Position numbers and translations under genes: made by a program
Notes under the pieces: generated by a model
The model's input: the letters and a program-made list of their open reading frames with translations, nothing else
What the model was told of the DNA's origin: nothing
Database searches by the model: none
Shown here: one piece after another, positions 24,679 through 33,939 of the stretch
Numbering within the stretch: the first letter of the stretch is position 1
How the letters are laid out: the number at the start of each line of letters is the position of its first letter
Assembly (NCBI GenBank): GCA_039989895.1
Contig: JBDXGY010000001.1
Coordinates: forward strand, 62,001 to 126,000
Direction of reading: 5' to 3'
Length of the DNA: 64,000 nt
DNA from: Hyphomicrobiales bacterium
GTDB lineage: Bacteria; Pseudomonadota; Alphaproteobacteria; Rhizobiales; JACESI01

Positions 24679-26016
24679 CTAATCTGTGGGTGGCACCATG
24701 GCAGAAAATCGTAAAGATTTTGCAGTACGTCGCCAAAAATCTGACATAAGCGCTGAATCCCTTGCCTCTTCCAGTAAAGGCCACTCAGGAAAAGACGCCG
24801 CAAAGGCTCTCGCACTCATCCGCGCATCCTTATAAGGATTAATCCGCCCGCCCGCTTTTAGCGTGATTTCATCAAGAGCATCGAGCATTTTTAACGTAGG
24901 CGGCCCTTGATTGGCAAAATCCAAAGTCAGGGTAAAACCAGGTTTAGGAAAAGAGAAAAGGCCTGGTGAGGCAACATCACCAAAGCGCTTTAAGACGGTC
25001 AAAAAAGAAGCATGACCATGGGCTTGGGCGCATTCAATCAGATGTGCTGTCGTCTCTTCTCCCGCATCACTTGGATAAACACTTTGATGCTGAAAAAGCC
25101 CTTTGGGGCCATAAAGTCGATTCCAATGTTTGATGCCATCGAGAGGATAAAAATAAGATGGCCATCGAACCACTGTTTCGCCCGCGCGTGCTTTTGCATA
25201 ATAGGCCGTATTAAAAGCCGACAAAGTAAAACGATTCAAGAGATTGACGGGCGGCTGAAACGGCACAGAAAGACGTGGTGATACAACTTTTTGAACGGTG
25301 CCATCACCAGCCACATGATCGCCCGCCATCATGGCCCCTCGTCCCAGTTTCGCGCCTTTTGCTAACTGGTCAATCCAAGCAACGGAATACTCATGGTTAT
25401 TGTCGACGTCATCAATCACCGAAAAATATTCACTCAGGTTTTGAAACTTAATTGTGGTTTGGCGCACATCAGCTGACGGTACTTTCATCAGCCGTATGGT
25501 CGCATCTAATATGATGCCCGTCAGTCCCATGCCGCCAATGGTCGTAGCAAACAGATCGCTGTTCTCACTCGCAGAACATTCATGGATCACACCGTCAGAA
25601 CGCCACAAACTAAACCGCTCCACATGGCACCCAAAGGTTCCGCGCACATGGTGGTTTTTACCATGAACATCATTTGCAATCGCGCCAGCAATACTCACGA
25701 ACCGAGTACCGGGAGAGACCGCTAGAAAAAATCCATACGGTATCGCCATCTCCAACACATCGACAAGTAGCACACCCGCTTGAACCTGCATCAACCCTGT
25801 TTCAGTATCGAAATTTAGTATCGAAGTATTTGCGCCTTGGTGGATGAGAACACCCGCATCATTATGACAACTATCGCCATAGGAGCGACCATTACCATAG
25901 GGCAATAATGTTTCTGGTTCAGCTTGTTGATCGCCTTGTCTCATAGACTCAATCGTGCGAGCACGGCGTGCGTGAGACTTCAAACGACCCCAGCTTGGAA
26001 AATCCCCAGCCGTCAT
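24679..26016 (-). CDS. FAD-dependent oxidase, DprE1-like
   Basis: The start is ATG 26016 (MTAGDFPSWGRL), 6 bases after the stop of the UbiA gene; a frame back to 26076 overlaps that gene. The 445-residue protein has an FAD-binding N-terminal half with YGNGRSYGD near residue 40, SPGTRFVSIAGAIANDVHGK with HGKNHH at 118-123 and GGMGLTGIILDATI near 161. The C-terminal half has WPSYFYPLDG and YKDARMSARAFAASFP. These match decaprenylphosphoryl-ribose oxidase DprE1; Lys396 fits its catalytic Lys418. The position of DprE1 Cys387 is Thr364 here. It would oxidise the 2-OH of a polyprenyl-phosphoryl ribose on the way to arabinose. Confidence 0.88.
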   Translation of the reverse strand: MTAGDFPSWGRLKSHARRARTIESMRQGDQQAEPETLLPYGNGRSYGDSCHNDAGVLIHQGANTSILNFDTETGLMQVQAGVLLVDVLEMAIPYGFFLAVSPGTRFVSIAGAIANDVHGKNHHVRGTFGCHVERFSLWRSDGVIHECSASENSDLFATTIGGMGLTGIILDATIRLMKVPSADVRQTTIKFQNLSEYFSVIDDVDNNHEYSVAWIDQLAKGAKLGRGAMMAGDHVAGDGTVQKVVSPRLSVPFQPPVNLLNRFTLSAFNTAYYAKARAGETVVRWPSYFYPLDGIKHWNRLYGPKGLFQHQSVYPSDAGEETTAHLIECAQAHGHASFLTVLKRFGDVASPGLFSFPKPGFTLTLDFANQGPPTLKMLDALDEITLKAGGRINPYKDARMSARAFAASFPEWPLLEEARDSALMSDFWRRTAKSLRFSAMVPPTD

Positions 26017-26021
26017 GTCAA

Positions 26022-27467
26022 TTAAATACCCATTGCGGCAAGTAGGACGAAGAGGCCACCGATGACGCAAATGCACTGACTACGCCAATCTTGCAACAGG
26101 AAGACAAGCGGGTCATCTTCCATGAAGCCACGCCGCGCCAGTATCCAAATCCGCAGAAGCAAAAACAAAATAATCGGACAAAGTGGCCATAATAGATAGG
26201 GCGATGCGTAATTGCCTAGTGAGGATTGATAATCGATATAAAGCGCCAGCACCAATGAAGCAGAAAATGAAGATGAAATCCCTGCTTGCCCAATCATCTC
26301 AAAATCGATTTGCATGTAACCGCGACCAGCGGTCGTGCTGACATTTTCAACCTGCTCTTTCAACAATTCAGAATAGCGTTTCACCATGGCTAAGCTCAGG
26401 AAGAAAAAGAGAGAAAAAGCAAGCAACCAATAAGAATGGGTAGTGCCAACGGCGATCGTCCCGGCGATGATCCGCGTGGTAAAAAGTCCTGCTAATGTAA
26501 AAACATCAATCAAGAGTTTTTTCTTGAGCCAAAACGAATAAAGGGTTGTCATCACGGCATAGCCAAGCAGGATGACAAAGAAATCAACGGATACAAACAG
26601 GGCTAAAGCAATGGCTGTCGCTGAAAGCACAGCAATCATAACCAAGGCATGTGGAATCGATAATTGACCGCTCGCCAAGGGTCTTTTGCACTTGCGCGGA
26701 TGTGCTCTGTCCGAAGCAAGATCAAGCATATCATTCAGCAGATAAACCGCGCCTGCCATAAAGCTGAAAGAATAAAACGCGATAACCACAGCAAGCCATA
26801 ACGCCAAATTGCTAATTTCATGCGTCAAGATAAGAGGGACAGCGACAAGCACATTTTTCAACCACTGATGAGGCCGAATAGCCTTTATCATGACCTTAAG
26901 GTTTTCACTGGGGCCTTCCATTAAATCTGATGTATTATTTTTATGCCAGCGCGCCGCCGCACGATCCGGACTAACCACGGTCACTTTTGAAGACACATCA
27001 AAGGATGGAATATCAGCGCGGCTGTTGCCCATATAATCAAAATTATTTTCGCCATAGGCCGCCAGCAAGGCATCACGCTTGGCCGTGCCGGTATTGTTCA
27101 CCGTCTGATTGCTTGCCATAATATTTTTAAAAATACCAAGATGGCTAGCAACAGCATTGGCAACGTCACGATGCGCCCCCGTGACAAGAACCGTATTGCG
27201 TCCCTTGTCATAAGCATCCCGCACAAAGGCCACAACAGTGTCATTGTAAGCGAGATCATTCGGGTTGAGGGTAACCCGTTTGGCGACTTCCGCCTTAAAA
27301 TACGCCCGCCCCTTGATGATCCAAAGCATTATGGCAAAAATCATCAACGGCTTATCTTTGATTAAAATCAGCAAAGATTCCCACAAAGTGTCTGAGTGAA
27401 CCAGTGTGCCGTCTAAATCTACACAAAGCGGTATATCAAGCCGTTCTTCTACATGAATAGTCATCAT
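26022..27467 (-). CDS. HAD phosphatase-UbiA prenyltransferase fusion
   Basis: The start is ATG 27467 (MMTIHVEERL). The 481-residue protein begins with a haloacid-dehalogenase domain (residues 12-185) with DLDGTLVHS at 17-25, LVTGAH near 94 and YMGNSRADI near 145. This is followed by an integral-membrane UbiA domain of about nine helices with NDMLDLASDRAHP at 245-257. Related mycobacterial Rv3806c transfers phosphoribose to decaprenyl phosphate. Here the phosphatase needed to remove the 5-phosphate is fused on. In Azorhizobium the homologues act in arabinosylation of Nod factors (noe genes). First gene of the four-gene set. Confidence 0.88.
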   Translation of the reverse strand: MMTIHVEERLDIPLCVDLDGTLVHSDTLWESLLILIKDKPLMIFAIMLWIIKGRAYFKAEVAKRVTLNPNDLAYNDTVVAFVRDAYDKGRNTVLVTGAHRDVANAVASHLGIFKNIMASNQTVNNTGTAKRDALLAAYGENNFDYMGNSRADIPSFDVSSKVTVVSPDRAAARWHKNNTSDLMEGPSENLKVMIKAIRPHQWLKNVLVAVPLILTHEISNLALWLAVVIAFYSFSFMAGAVYLLNDMLDLASDRAHPRKCKRPLASGQLSIPHALVMIAVLSATAIALALFVSVDFFVILLGYAVMTTLYSFWLKKKLLIDVFTLAGLFTTRIIAGTIAVGTTHSYWLLAFSLFFFLSLAMVKRYSELLKEQVENVSTTAGRGYMQIDFEMIGQAGISSSFSASLVLALYIDYQSSLGNYASPYLLWPLCPIILFLLLRIWILARRGFMEDDPLVFLLQDWRSQCICVIGGLFVLLAAMGI

Positions 27468-27595
27468 TATAATCCAAGCTTGAGCGCTTTTGAATGTCAA
27501 ATGCCAATAACAGAAACATTAGGTGCCTGCCATCTCAACACGCTAACATCCAAAAACCAACAAACCTTTTATATGACAAACAACTTTTAAAACGC

Positions 27596-28885
27596 TTACT
27601 CAGAAATCCGCATCACTTGTGCGCCACAGGCTGTAAGTTTATCTTCAAGTTGTTCAAATCCACGATCTAAATGATAAACGCGGTTCACAGTTGTCTCACC
27701 CTCAGCCACCAAACCGCCAATAACCAGTGAAACGGAAGCTCTCAAATCCGTCGCCATAACTTCAGCACCGGTCAGTTGTTCCACACCTTCAACAGTGGCA
27801 ACTTGCCCATCAAGCGAAATTTTCGCACCCAATCGCGCAAGCTCTTGAACATGCATAAATCGATTTTCAAAAATAGTTTCCGTGATCCGCGAGGTGCCTT
27901 TTGCTTTCGTCATCAAGGCCATGAACTGCGCCTGCAAATCAGTCGGGAAGCCAGGGAACGGATCAGTACGCACATCAACAGCTTCGATGCCGTTACCATT
28001 TCTACGCACACGAATGCCCTCATTCGTCTCGGTAATTTCTGCGCCGGTTTCAATCAATGTATCAAGCGCTGCGCGCAACAAATTACCGCGTGCGCCCTCT
28101 AGCATCACATCACCACCAGTCATTGCGACAGCCATCGCATAAGTGCCCGTTTCAATGCGATCAGGCAAAACCATATGGTGTGCCCCATAAAGCTCATCAA
28201 CGCCTTCAATGGTAATGGTCGATGTACCAGCACCTGAAATTTTTGCGCCCATTTTGCTAAGACAGGTAGCAAGATCAAGTACCTCTGGTTCACGCGCTGC
28301 ATTTTCAATCACAGTCTCGCCTTTAGCAAGCGTCGCCGCCATCATCAATGTATGGGTCGCGCCAACAGAAACCGCAGGCATAACAATACGATTACCGACA
28401 AGACCGCCTTTTGCTTTAGCAAGCACATAGCCCTGTTCGATCTCGATATCAGCGCCAAGCGCTCTCAAACCATCAATAAAGAAGTCAACAGGCCGCGTGC
28501 CAATGGCGCAGCCGCCCGGCAGAGAAATTTTAGCCTCATGCATCCGTGCCAAAATAGGCCCGATCACCCAGAAGCTCGCCCGCATCTTTGACACAAGATT
28601 ATAAGGTGCTGTCGTATCAACGATATCTTTCGCCGTGAAATGAACCCGCTGCCCTTTCATCATGTCAGCACCAGGGCGTTTGCCATCAACAGAGTAATTC
28701 ACCCCCTGATTAACCAAAATGCGTGTGAGCTGCTCAACATCGCGCAACCGCGGCAAATTATCGAGGGTCAAAGTGCCGTCCGTCAATAAACTTGCAATCA
28801 TTAACGGCAGTGCCGCATTTTTTGCTCCAGATATTGGAATCGATCCATTCAATTCACCGCCGCCAATTATACGAATACTATCCAT
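27596..28885 (-). CDS. murA: UDP-N-acetylglucosamine 1-carboxyvinyltransferase
   Basis: MurA adds enolpyruvate to UDP-GlcNAc, the first committed step of peptidoglycan synthesis, in the cytoplasm. The 429-residue protein has [10 protein letters not shown] at residues 18-27 with Lys22, and [13 protein letters not shown] with the catalytic Cys126, the residue attacked by fosfomycin. Length is normal. It reads away from the tRNA-Thr gene, and a 52-residue conserved-looking small gene lies 156 bp upstream on the same strand. The HAD-UbiA gene lies 128 bp downstream. Confidence 0.97.
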   Translation of the reverse strand: MDSIRIIGGGELNGSIPISGAKNAALPLMIASLLTDGTLTLDNLPRLRDVEQLTRILVNQGVNYSVDGKRPGADMMKGQRVHFTAKDIVDTTAPYNLVSKMRASFWVIGPILARMHEAKISLPGGCAIGTRPVDFFIDGLRALGADIEIEQGYVLAKAKGGLVGNRIVMPAVSVGATHTLMMAATLAKGETVIENAAREPEVLDLATCLSKMGAKISGAGTSTITIEGVDELYGAHHMVLPDRIETGTYAMAVAMTGGDVMLEGARGNLLRAALDTLIETGAEITETNEGIRVRRNGNGIEAVDVRTDPFPGFPTDLQAQFMALMTKAKGTSRITETIFENRFMHVQELARLGAKISLDGQVATVEGVEQLTGAEVMATDLRASVSLVIGGLVAEGETTVNRVYHLDRGFEQLEDKLTACGAQVMRISE

Positions 28886-29041
28886 TAAAATCTCACAGAA
28901 ATGTTGGTCAAAAGCACAAAAAGAGCCCGGATGAACAATCTTATTGCCTCATTGAAAATATGCTGAACTGCGACTAACGCACCAAAGGGTGTAAATCAAG
29001 GCAAGCCGTGGATTGTTGTTAATACCCACGCCTGTTTTCAG

Positions 29042-29200
29042 CTATTTCTTATCAGGTTTGATCGGCTTTTCGCGAAAAAGGCGCTGATCCGGGTCGCTGA
29101 CATCGCTTTTAACTTCCTGTCGTTGCGATTTTCGCCGCTTCAAATTCTCTCGAAGCGCCTCCGCTAGTCTTTTTTCACGTTCTTCCTTAGTCTCAGCCAT
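29042..29200 (-). CDS. small charged protein upstream of murA
   Basis: A frame of 52 codons, shorter than the usual 60-codon cut-off, starts MAETKEEREKRLAEAL and continues with LKRRKSQRQE. It is highly charged, helical-looking, and ends in KPIKPDKK before TAG. Small proteins of this make-up occur upstream of murA in other Rhizobiales as I recall. The start codon is preceded by a weak purine run. Nothing indicates a function. It is probably transcribed with murA. Confidence 0.7.
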   Translation of the reverse strand: MAETKEEREKRLAEALRENLKRRKSQRQEVKSDVSDPDQRLFREKPIKPDKK

Positions 29201-29329
29201 GTTTTTGGTATCACCAGATGCGGCTTGCTTGTCAAGTTTGGAAAATTATAAGGATCAACCGCTTTCAAGCTTGCGCATTCTTGAACCCTATGGCAAACGA
29301 AGCTCACTTAGGTAACAAACCAAAGATAT

Positions 29330-29404
29330 GCTGCCGTAGCTCAGGGGTAGAGCACTCCCTTGGTAAGGGAGAGGCCGGGAGTTCAATTCTCCCCGGCAGC
29401 ACCA
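29330..29404 (+). tRNA. tRNA-Thr(GGT)
   Basis: The 75-base sequence folds into a standard cloverleaf: acceptor GCTGCCG/CGGCAGC, D-arm with AGCTCAGGGGTAGAGC, anticodon stem CTCCC/GGGAG around loop TTGGTAA, which gives anticodon GGT, and T-arm GGGAGTTCAATTCTCCC. Discriminator A and an encoded CCA (29402-29404) follow. GGT reads ACC/ACU threonine codons. No integrase or duplicated 3' end is nearby, so it does not look like a used attachment site. Confidence 0.97.
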
Positions 29405-29692
29405 TTAAAACCATTGTGATATCAGTATCTTAATGTGTTTTACCATTTCCTAAACATTGGACCATTTTCAGCTGTGGCACACTCCTGTCACAGTACGAGG
29501 TCGCTTGTAGATAAGCCGTTACTCGCGGGACATTTTCATTAAACTCCCAAGTTTGGGATGACAGCACCTTACATTCCTCCCCCAAAGGACGCTTCACGTT
29601 GGGTGTGGCAATATTACATGTTAGGTTATACATTCAGCCGAAAAATGAAATTGCATCACAGATATCTAAAACCAGAATGGACAAGACACATT

Positions 29693-30130
29693 ATGATCAG
29701 CCCTTTCTTGAAATCCCTCACCCTTATCGCGTTTCTCCTAGCCACTGGGTTGCCAAATCTGAGTGCAGCACAAGGTTTTGCTGGTCTGCTCAAAGGCAAA
29801 CAACGCCTTGACCCGATCACTCTTTCTTCAGGTGAACCTTTGACCAAGGCATCTTATGAGTTGGAGTCTGGTAAATATTATAGTCTTGAGATCATTGCAG
29901 ATGGCTCCGCTGAAATTGCATTGGAGGGACCTAGTTTTTTTCGAAACGTCTGGATCAATGAAATCGTTATCTCTGATATTGAAATCAGACCACTTGGTAT
30001 TGACAGCCTTGAATTTGATGATGAAGGATCGGCCACTATTTCTTTCGTAACAATCAGGCCTGGCACCTTTGAATTGTACATTCCTGGCACCAACTCTGAC
30101 AGCCAGCGCGCTGTTTTCAACGTTAAATAA
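29693..30130 (+). CDS. exported protein ahead of an ABC exporter, unknown function
   Basis: The start is taken as ATG 29693, which places a clean signal peptide at the N-terminus (cleavage near LSAAQG); a frame back to 29558 adds 45 residues with no signal character. The 145-residue protein is beta-rich with no recognised family. Its stop is 12 bp before the ATPase gene of an ABC transporter, with which it probably forms an operon. It may be a periplasmic partner of the exporter; this rests only on position. Confidence 0.65.
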   Translation: MISPFLKSLTLIAFLLATGLPNLSAAQGFAGLLKGKQRLDPITLSSGEPLTKASYELESGKYYSLEIIADGSAEIALEGPSFFRNVWINEIVISDIEIRPLGIDSLEFDDEGSATISFVTIRPGTFELYIPGTNSDSQRAVFNVK

Positions 30131-30142
30131 GTCAGGACGTCA

Positions 30143-30883
30143 ATGCTTGATTTGGCACTTGAAATTCAAAATGTCAGCCACTCTTTTGGTGTGCGAAAAG
30201 CGCTGAATAACGTCAGCCTTAATGTGGCCTCCGGTGAATTTTGCGCACTCTTAGGCCTCAATGGGGCTGGCAAAACAACACTGTTTTCACTGATCACCCG
30301 CCTTTATAGTAATACGAGCGGCACGGTGAAAGTGATCGGCCATGATGTACGGCGCAAACCGACCGAGGCACTGCGCCAGCTTGGAGTGGTGTTTCAAAGC
30401 CGCACCTTGGATCTCGACCTCACAATTGAGCAAAACATGCTTTATCATACAGCCCTTCATGGCATGCCTAAAGCGCTTGCTCGAGAGCGTATGATGAAAG
30501 AATTGGAACGCATTGATCTGGCCTCTCGTGTTAAAGATAAAGCGCGAACCCTTTCCGGCGGACAGTTGCGCCGTGTTGAAATTGCACGCGCACTGCTTCA
30601 TCGCCCAAAGCTTCTTCTTCTCGATGAGCCAACAACTGGCCTTGATGTAGGCTCGCGTCTTGATATCGTCGCTTACGCCCATGAATTGAGCGACAGCGAA
30701 AACCTTGCCATTTTATGGGCAACACATTTATTCGATGAAGTCATGAATGACGATCACGCTGTTATTCTTCATCATGGTGATGTTCTGGCACGCGGCAAGG
30801 TGAACAATCTTATCGCCGACAACAAGGGCAACAATTTAGTTGAAGCATTCACAAATCTGACGAAGGCCGAGGTTGTCACATGA
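30143..30883 (+). CDS. ABC transporter ATP-binding protein
   Basis: The 246-residue ATPase has Walker A GLNGAGKTT (residues 38-46), signature LSGGQLRR (near 136) and Walker B LLLLDEPTTGLD (near 155), as in the CcmA/NodI/DrrA group that pairs with ABC-2 permeases. AGGA lies 6 bases before ATG. Its last codons overlap the permease start by 4 bases (ATGA), so the two are translationally coupled. The substrate cannot be told from sequence. Confidence 0.94.
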   Translation: MLDLALEIQNVSHSFGVRKALNNVSLNVASGEFCALLGLNGAGKTTLFSLITRLYSNTSGTVKVIGHDVRRKPTEALRQLGVVFQSRTLDLDLTIEQNMLYHTALHGMPKALARERMMKELERIDLASRVKDKARTLSGGQLRRVEIARALLHRPKLLLLDEPTTGLDVGSRLDIVAYAHELSDSENLAILWATHLFDEVMNDDHAVILHHGDVLARGKVNNLIADNKGNNLVEAFTNLTKAEVVT

Positions 30884-31707
30884 CGCCATTGGGGTTTTCC
30901 GAATACTTCCGTTGTTTTTACGGCATCGTCTGGCGCGAAGGATTGCGCTTTGTGCAACAGCGCGGACGATTCATTGCAGCGCTTGTCCGTCCGCTTGTTT
31001 GGTTGTTTATTTTTGCAGCAGGATTCCGGTCAGTTCTCGGCGTATCGATCATCGAGCCCTATGAAACCTATGTGCTTTATGAAGTGTATATCACCCCCGG
31101 CCTGTTAGCCATGATACAGCTTTTCAACGGCATGCAATCCTCACTCTCCATGGTCTATGACCGCGAGATGGGGTCAATGCGATCGCTGCTAATTAGTCCA
31201 TTTCCCCGCTGGTTTTTATTGTTGTCAAAACTATTTGCGGGCGTGTTTATTTCCATCATTCAGGTGTTTATTTTTCTTGCTATTGCCTATGCGTGGAAAA
31301 TCGAACCACCCCTTTATGGTTATTTGACCGTGATACCGGCACTCATTTTGTCCGGCTTAATGTTAGGTTCGCTTGGACTTCTTCTCTCTTCTCTCATCAA
31401 ACAGCTTGAGAATTTTGCAGGCGTGATGAATTTCATCATCTTCCCGATGTTCTTCATGTCATCAGCCCTCTACCCGCTTTGGCGAATGGAAGAAACAAGC
31501 CCGCTTCTTTATCAACTGTGTCTCTTCAACCCCTTCACCCATGCCGTCGATTTCATACGATTTGGACTATACGGACAATTTAATGGAGAAGCCTTTTTGA
31601 TATTAACTAGCTGCACCATCGTCTTTGTTTCATTAGCGGTCTTGGCCTATAATCCCTCAAAAGGTTTGATTGCACGACGCGGCGGCCCCGGCGGTGCAAG
31701 CGGTTAG
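30880..31707 (+). CDS. ABC-2 type transporter permease
   Basis: The 275-residue protein has six hydrophobic segments and the ABC-2 features: YDREMGSMRSLLISPFPRW near residue 90 and a PLWRMEETSPLLYQLCLFNP stretch between helices 5 and 6, as in NodJ and DrrB. It ends in a Gly-rich tail RRGGPGGASG. It pairs with the upstream ATPase, which it overlaps by 4 bases. The expected role is export across the inner membrane; the substrate is unknown. Confidence 0.92.
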   Translation: MTPLGFSEYFRCFYGIVWREGLRFVQQRGRFIAALVRPLVWLFIFAAGFRSVLGVSIIEPYETYVLYEVYITPGLLAMIQLFNGMQSSLSMVYDREMGSMRSLLISPFPRWFLLLSKLFAGVFISIIQVFIFLAIAYAWKIEPPLYGYLTVIPALILSGLMLGSLGLLLSSLIKQLENFAGVMNFIIFPMFFMSSALYPLWRMEETSPLLYQLCLFNPFTHAVDFIRFGLYGQFNGEAFLILTSCTIVFVSLAVLAYNPSKGLIARRGGPGGASG

Positions 31708-31989
31708 ATGAACGAGCTATCTTTTTTATGCAGATTGTTGGTCTTATCGCTACCAATAATATGATGAGTATTACTTGCTGAATGGTTGAGTAAATAATGG
31801 AATTCTTAGCAGAATTTAATATTCAATCCATTTGCTGCACCGACTGGCAAAATTTGACGATACATTCACGTGATGGGAACACAGCACATATCATTATATT
31901 TCAATGACATTTTAATCAAAATAGGATTCAGTATTGTTATTTTACCAAGCAGTATATTATAATGATTAGAAATTATATGAGGCTAAGTA

Positions 31990-33204
31990 ATGGACTTTGA
32001 GAATTTTTTCCAAAGCGCACTAAACGATCTGCGCGATGAAGGTAATTATCGCGTATTTGCAGATCTTTCCCGCCACAAAGGTGGATTTCCTCGTGCGACC
32101 CGTTACACGGACAAAGGCGAGCAAGAAGTCACTGTTTGGTGCTCCAATGATTATCTCGGCATGGGGCAACATCCAAAAGTGATCGAGGCCATGCATTCAG
32201 CCATTGATGAGTGTGGTGCAGGTGCGGGTGGCACACGTAATATTTCTGGCACCAATCATAGCCATGTTTTGCTCGAACAAGAGCTTGCTGATCTACACAA
32301 CAAAGAAAGCGCACTGCTTTTTACATCAGGTTATGTGTCAAACTGGGCAGCGCTTTCCACCCTTGGCGCAAAACTGCCCAATTGCACGATTTATTCCGAC
32401 GCCCTAAACCACGCCTCAATGATTGAGGGCATGCGCCATTCCATGGCCGACCGGAAAATCTGGAAACATAACGATCCAGAAGATCTCGACCGCCTGTTGA
32501 GCGAGGCTGATCCAGACACCACAAAACTGATTGCTTTTGAATCCGTCTATTCCATGGATGGCGACATTGCGCCCATCAAAGAAATCTGTGACGTGGCAGA
32601 CAAACACTCCGCCATGACCTATCTTGATGAGGTTCACGCGGTTGGTCTTTATGGTCCGCGCGGTGGCGGCATTGCCGAGCGCGAAGGCTTGATGGACCGC
32701 CTCACCGTAATTGAAGGCACACTTGGCAAAGCTTACGGCGTCATGGGTGGTTATATCACAGGCTCTCATGCCCTTTGCGATTTTGTGCGCAGCTTTGCAT
32801 CAGGCTTTATTTTTACAACCGCCATTCCGCCAAGCATTGCCGCAGGCGCAACCGCCAGCATCAAACATTTAAAAGAGAGCGAAATCGAGCGCACAATGCA
32901 TCGCGAACGCGTCGCCCACCTTCGCGCCTCCTTAGATGCCAAAGGCATTCCTCATATGTGGAACCCGGGGCATATTGTTCCCGTGATGGTCAATGATCCA
33001 GTAAAATGTAAATGGATCAGCGATTTGCTCTTAGATACTTACGGCATTTATGTACAACCGATCAATTATCCAACAGTCCCTAAAGGCACCGAGCGGCTGC
33101 GCTTTACACCATCGCCTTTGCATAGCAATGAAGAGATTGAGCATTTGGTGAATTCTTTGAGTGACCTTTGGTCGCAATGCGCCCTCGCGCGCGAAGTCGC
33201 TTAA
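31990..33204 (+). CDS. hemA: 5-aminolevulinate synthase
   Basis: This PLP enzyme condenses glycine with succinyl-CoA, the C4 route to haem found in alphaproteobacteria. The 404-residue protein has the PLP-binding lysine in EGTLGKAYG (Lys247), [13 protein letters not shown] near 52, [13 protein letters not shown] near 81 and [18 protein letters not shown] near 210. Length is normal. GAGG lies 8 bases before ATG. The 282-bp upstream gap is AT-rich and should hold the promoter; I found no convincing FNR/FixK palindrome in it. The DUF1523 gene follows 46 bp downstream. Confidence 0.97.
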   Translation: MDFENFFQSALNDLRDEGNYRVFADLSRHKGGFPRATRYTDKGEQEVTVWCSNDYLGMGQHPKVIEAMHSAIDECGAGAGGTRNISGTNHSHVLLEQELADLHNKESALLFTSGYVSNWAALSTLGAKLPNCTIYSDALNHASMIEGMRHSMADRKIWKHNDPEDLDRLLSEADPDTTKLIAFESVYSMDGDIAPIKEICDVADKHSAMTYLDEVHAVGLYGPRGGGIAEREGLMDRLTVIEGTLGKAYGVMGGYITGSHALCDFVRSFASGFIFTTAIPPSIAAGATASIKHLKESEIERTMHRERVAHLRASLDAKGIPHMWNPGHIVPVMVNDPVKCKWISDLLLDTYGIYVQPINYPTVPKGTERLRFTPSPLHSNEEIEHLVNSLSDLWSQCALAREVA

Positions 33205-33250
33205 GCCTGTCATATAGTGTTCAAGCTCGTCGGCCCATAAAAGGTACCGC

Positions 33251-33862
33251 ATGAATAATCTCAAATGGATTTTCGGGGTCGTGCTCATTCTTGGGCTTAG
33301 TCTCTTTGCTCACTACAGTCTTCCAGGCCGTGATATTGTTCGCATTGTAGGAACAGATGTCACCCGACAAGATACTAAAAGCTCAAAACAAACTGGTGCT
33401 ACACCAACAACAAAAGACGTCCGTTTCGTAAACGCTGTATGGCCGAATGGAGAGCCTCGTGTTTATCGAAATGAAGATACAGGTTGGGCGTGGCCTCCAT
33501 ATTTTAAATTTGATACCGGCAACATCACAGCACAAGCACAGGCCTATGCGATCGATGATAATTTATGGGTTGCGGTCACCCATTATGGCTGGCGCATTGA
33601 ATTTCTCAGCATCTTTCCAAATGCCGTCAAAATAAAAATTGTCGATGGGCCAGAGACCAAACTGATTCCCTGGTTCAATATCATCTTTTTTATTCTCTTA
33701 GCTGTGCTCGCGATTTACATCTTCATCAAAATCCGCGCGTTCAAACGCCGTGCCATTGACCCGGTGATTGAAGACATTGACACCATGATAGATGACGCAG
33801 GCGAAGACATTGAAACCGCTAAAAAAGGTTTTATCAGCTGGCTATCAAACTTGTTTAAATAA
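33251..33862 (+). CDS. DUF1523 family membrane protein
   Basis: The 203-residue protein has an N-terminal membrane helix (residues 5-24), a periplasmic-looking central domain and a second helix at about 138-158. YRNEDTGWAWPPYFKFDT and WVAVTHYGWR are the DUF1523 signature. The family is common in Rhizobiales and Rhodobacterales and has no assigned role. It follows hemA by 46 bp. AAAGGT precedes the ATG. Its stop is only 44 bp from the convergent M3 peptidase stop, across a 14-bp tandem repeat. Confidence 0.85.
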   Translation: MNNLKWIFGVVLILGLSLFAHYSLPGRDIVRIVGTDVTRQDTKSSKQTGATPTTKDVRFVNAVWPNGEPRVYRNEDTGWAWPPYFKFDTGNITAQAQAYAIDDNLWVAVTHYGWRIEFLSIFPNAVKIKIVDGPETKLIPWFNIIFFILLAVLAIYIFIKIRAFKRRAIDPVIEDIDTMIDDAGEDIETAKKGFISWLSNLFK

Positions 33863-33869
33863 GCAGCTT

Positions 33870-33939
33870 AGCACCTTTCAAGCCACGGCCTTTAAGCGGT
33901 GCCCTTTAAGCAGCGCCCTTCAAGCCCCGCCCTTCAAGC
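33870..33939. repeat. five-copy 14-bp tandem repeat at the end of the M3 peptidase gene
   Basis: On the minus strand five consecutive 14-base units read GCTTGAAGGGCGGG, GCTTGAAGGGCGCT, GCTTAAAGGGCACC, GCTTAAAGGCCGTG and GCTTGAAAGGTGCT. The first two units and part of the third encode the last residues of the peptidase (GLKGAA then stop); the rest lies beyond its stop. Because 14 is not divisible by three, a change in copy number would alter the reading frame at the C-terminus. Confidence 0.85.

Noticed and set aside
29330-29404. tRNA-Thr as an integration site for a mobile element
   Set aside because: No integrase, no duplicated tRNA 3' end and no change in gene style on either side.
31708-31989. 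FNR/FixK-type site upstream of hemA
   Set aside because: TTTAATCAAAA and TTGACGATACA are present singly, but no TTGAT-N4-ATCAA palindrome was found.
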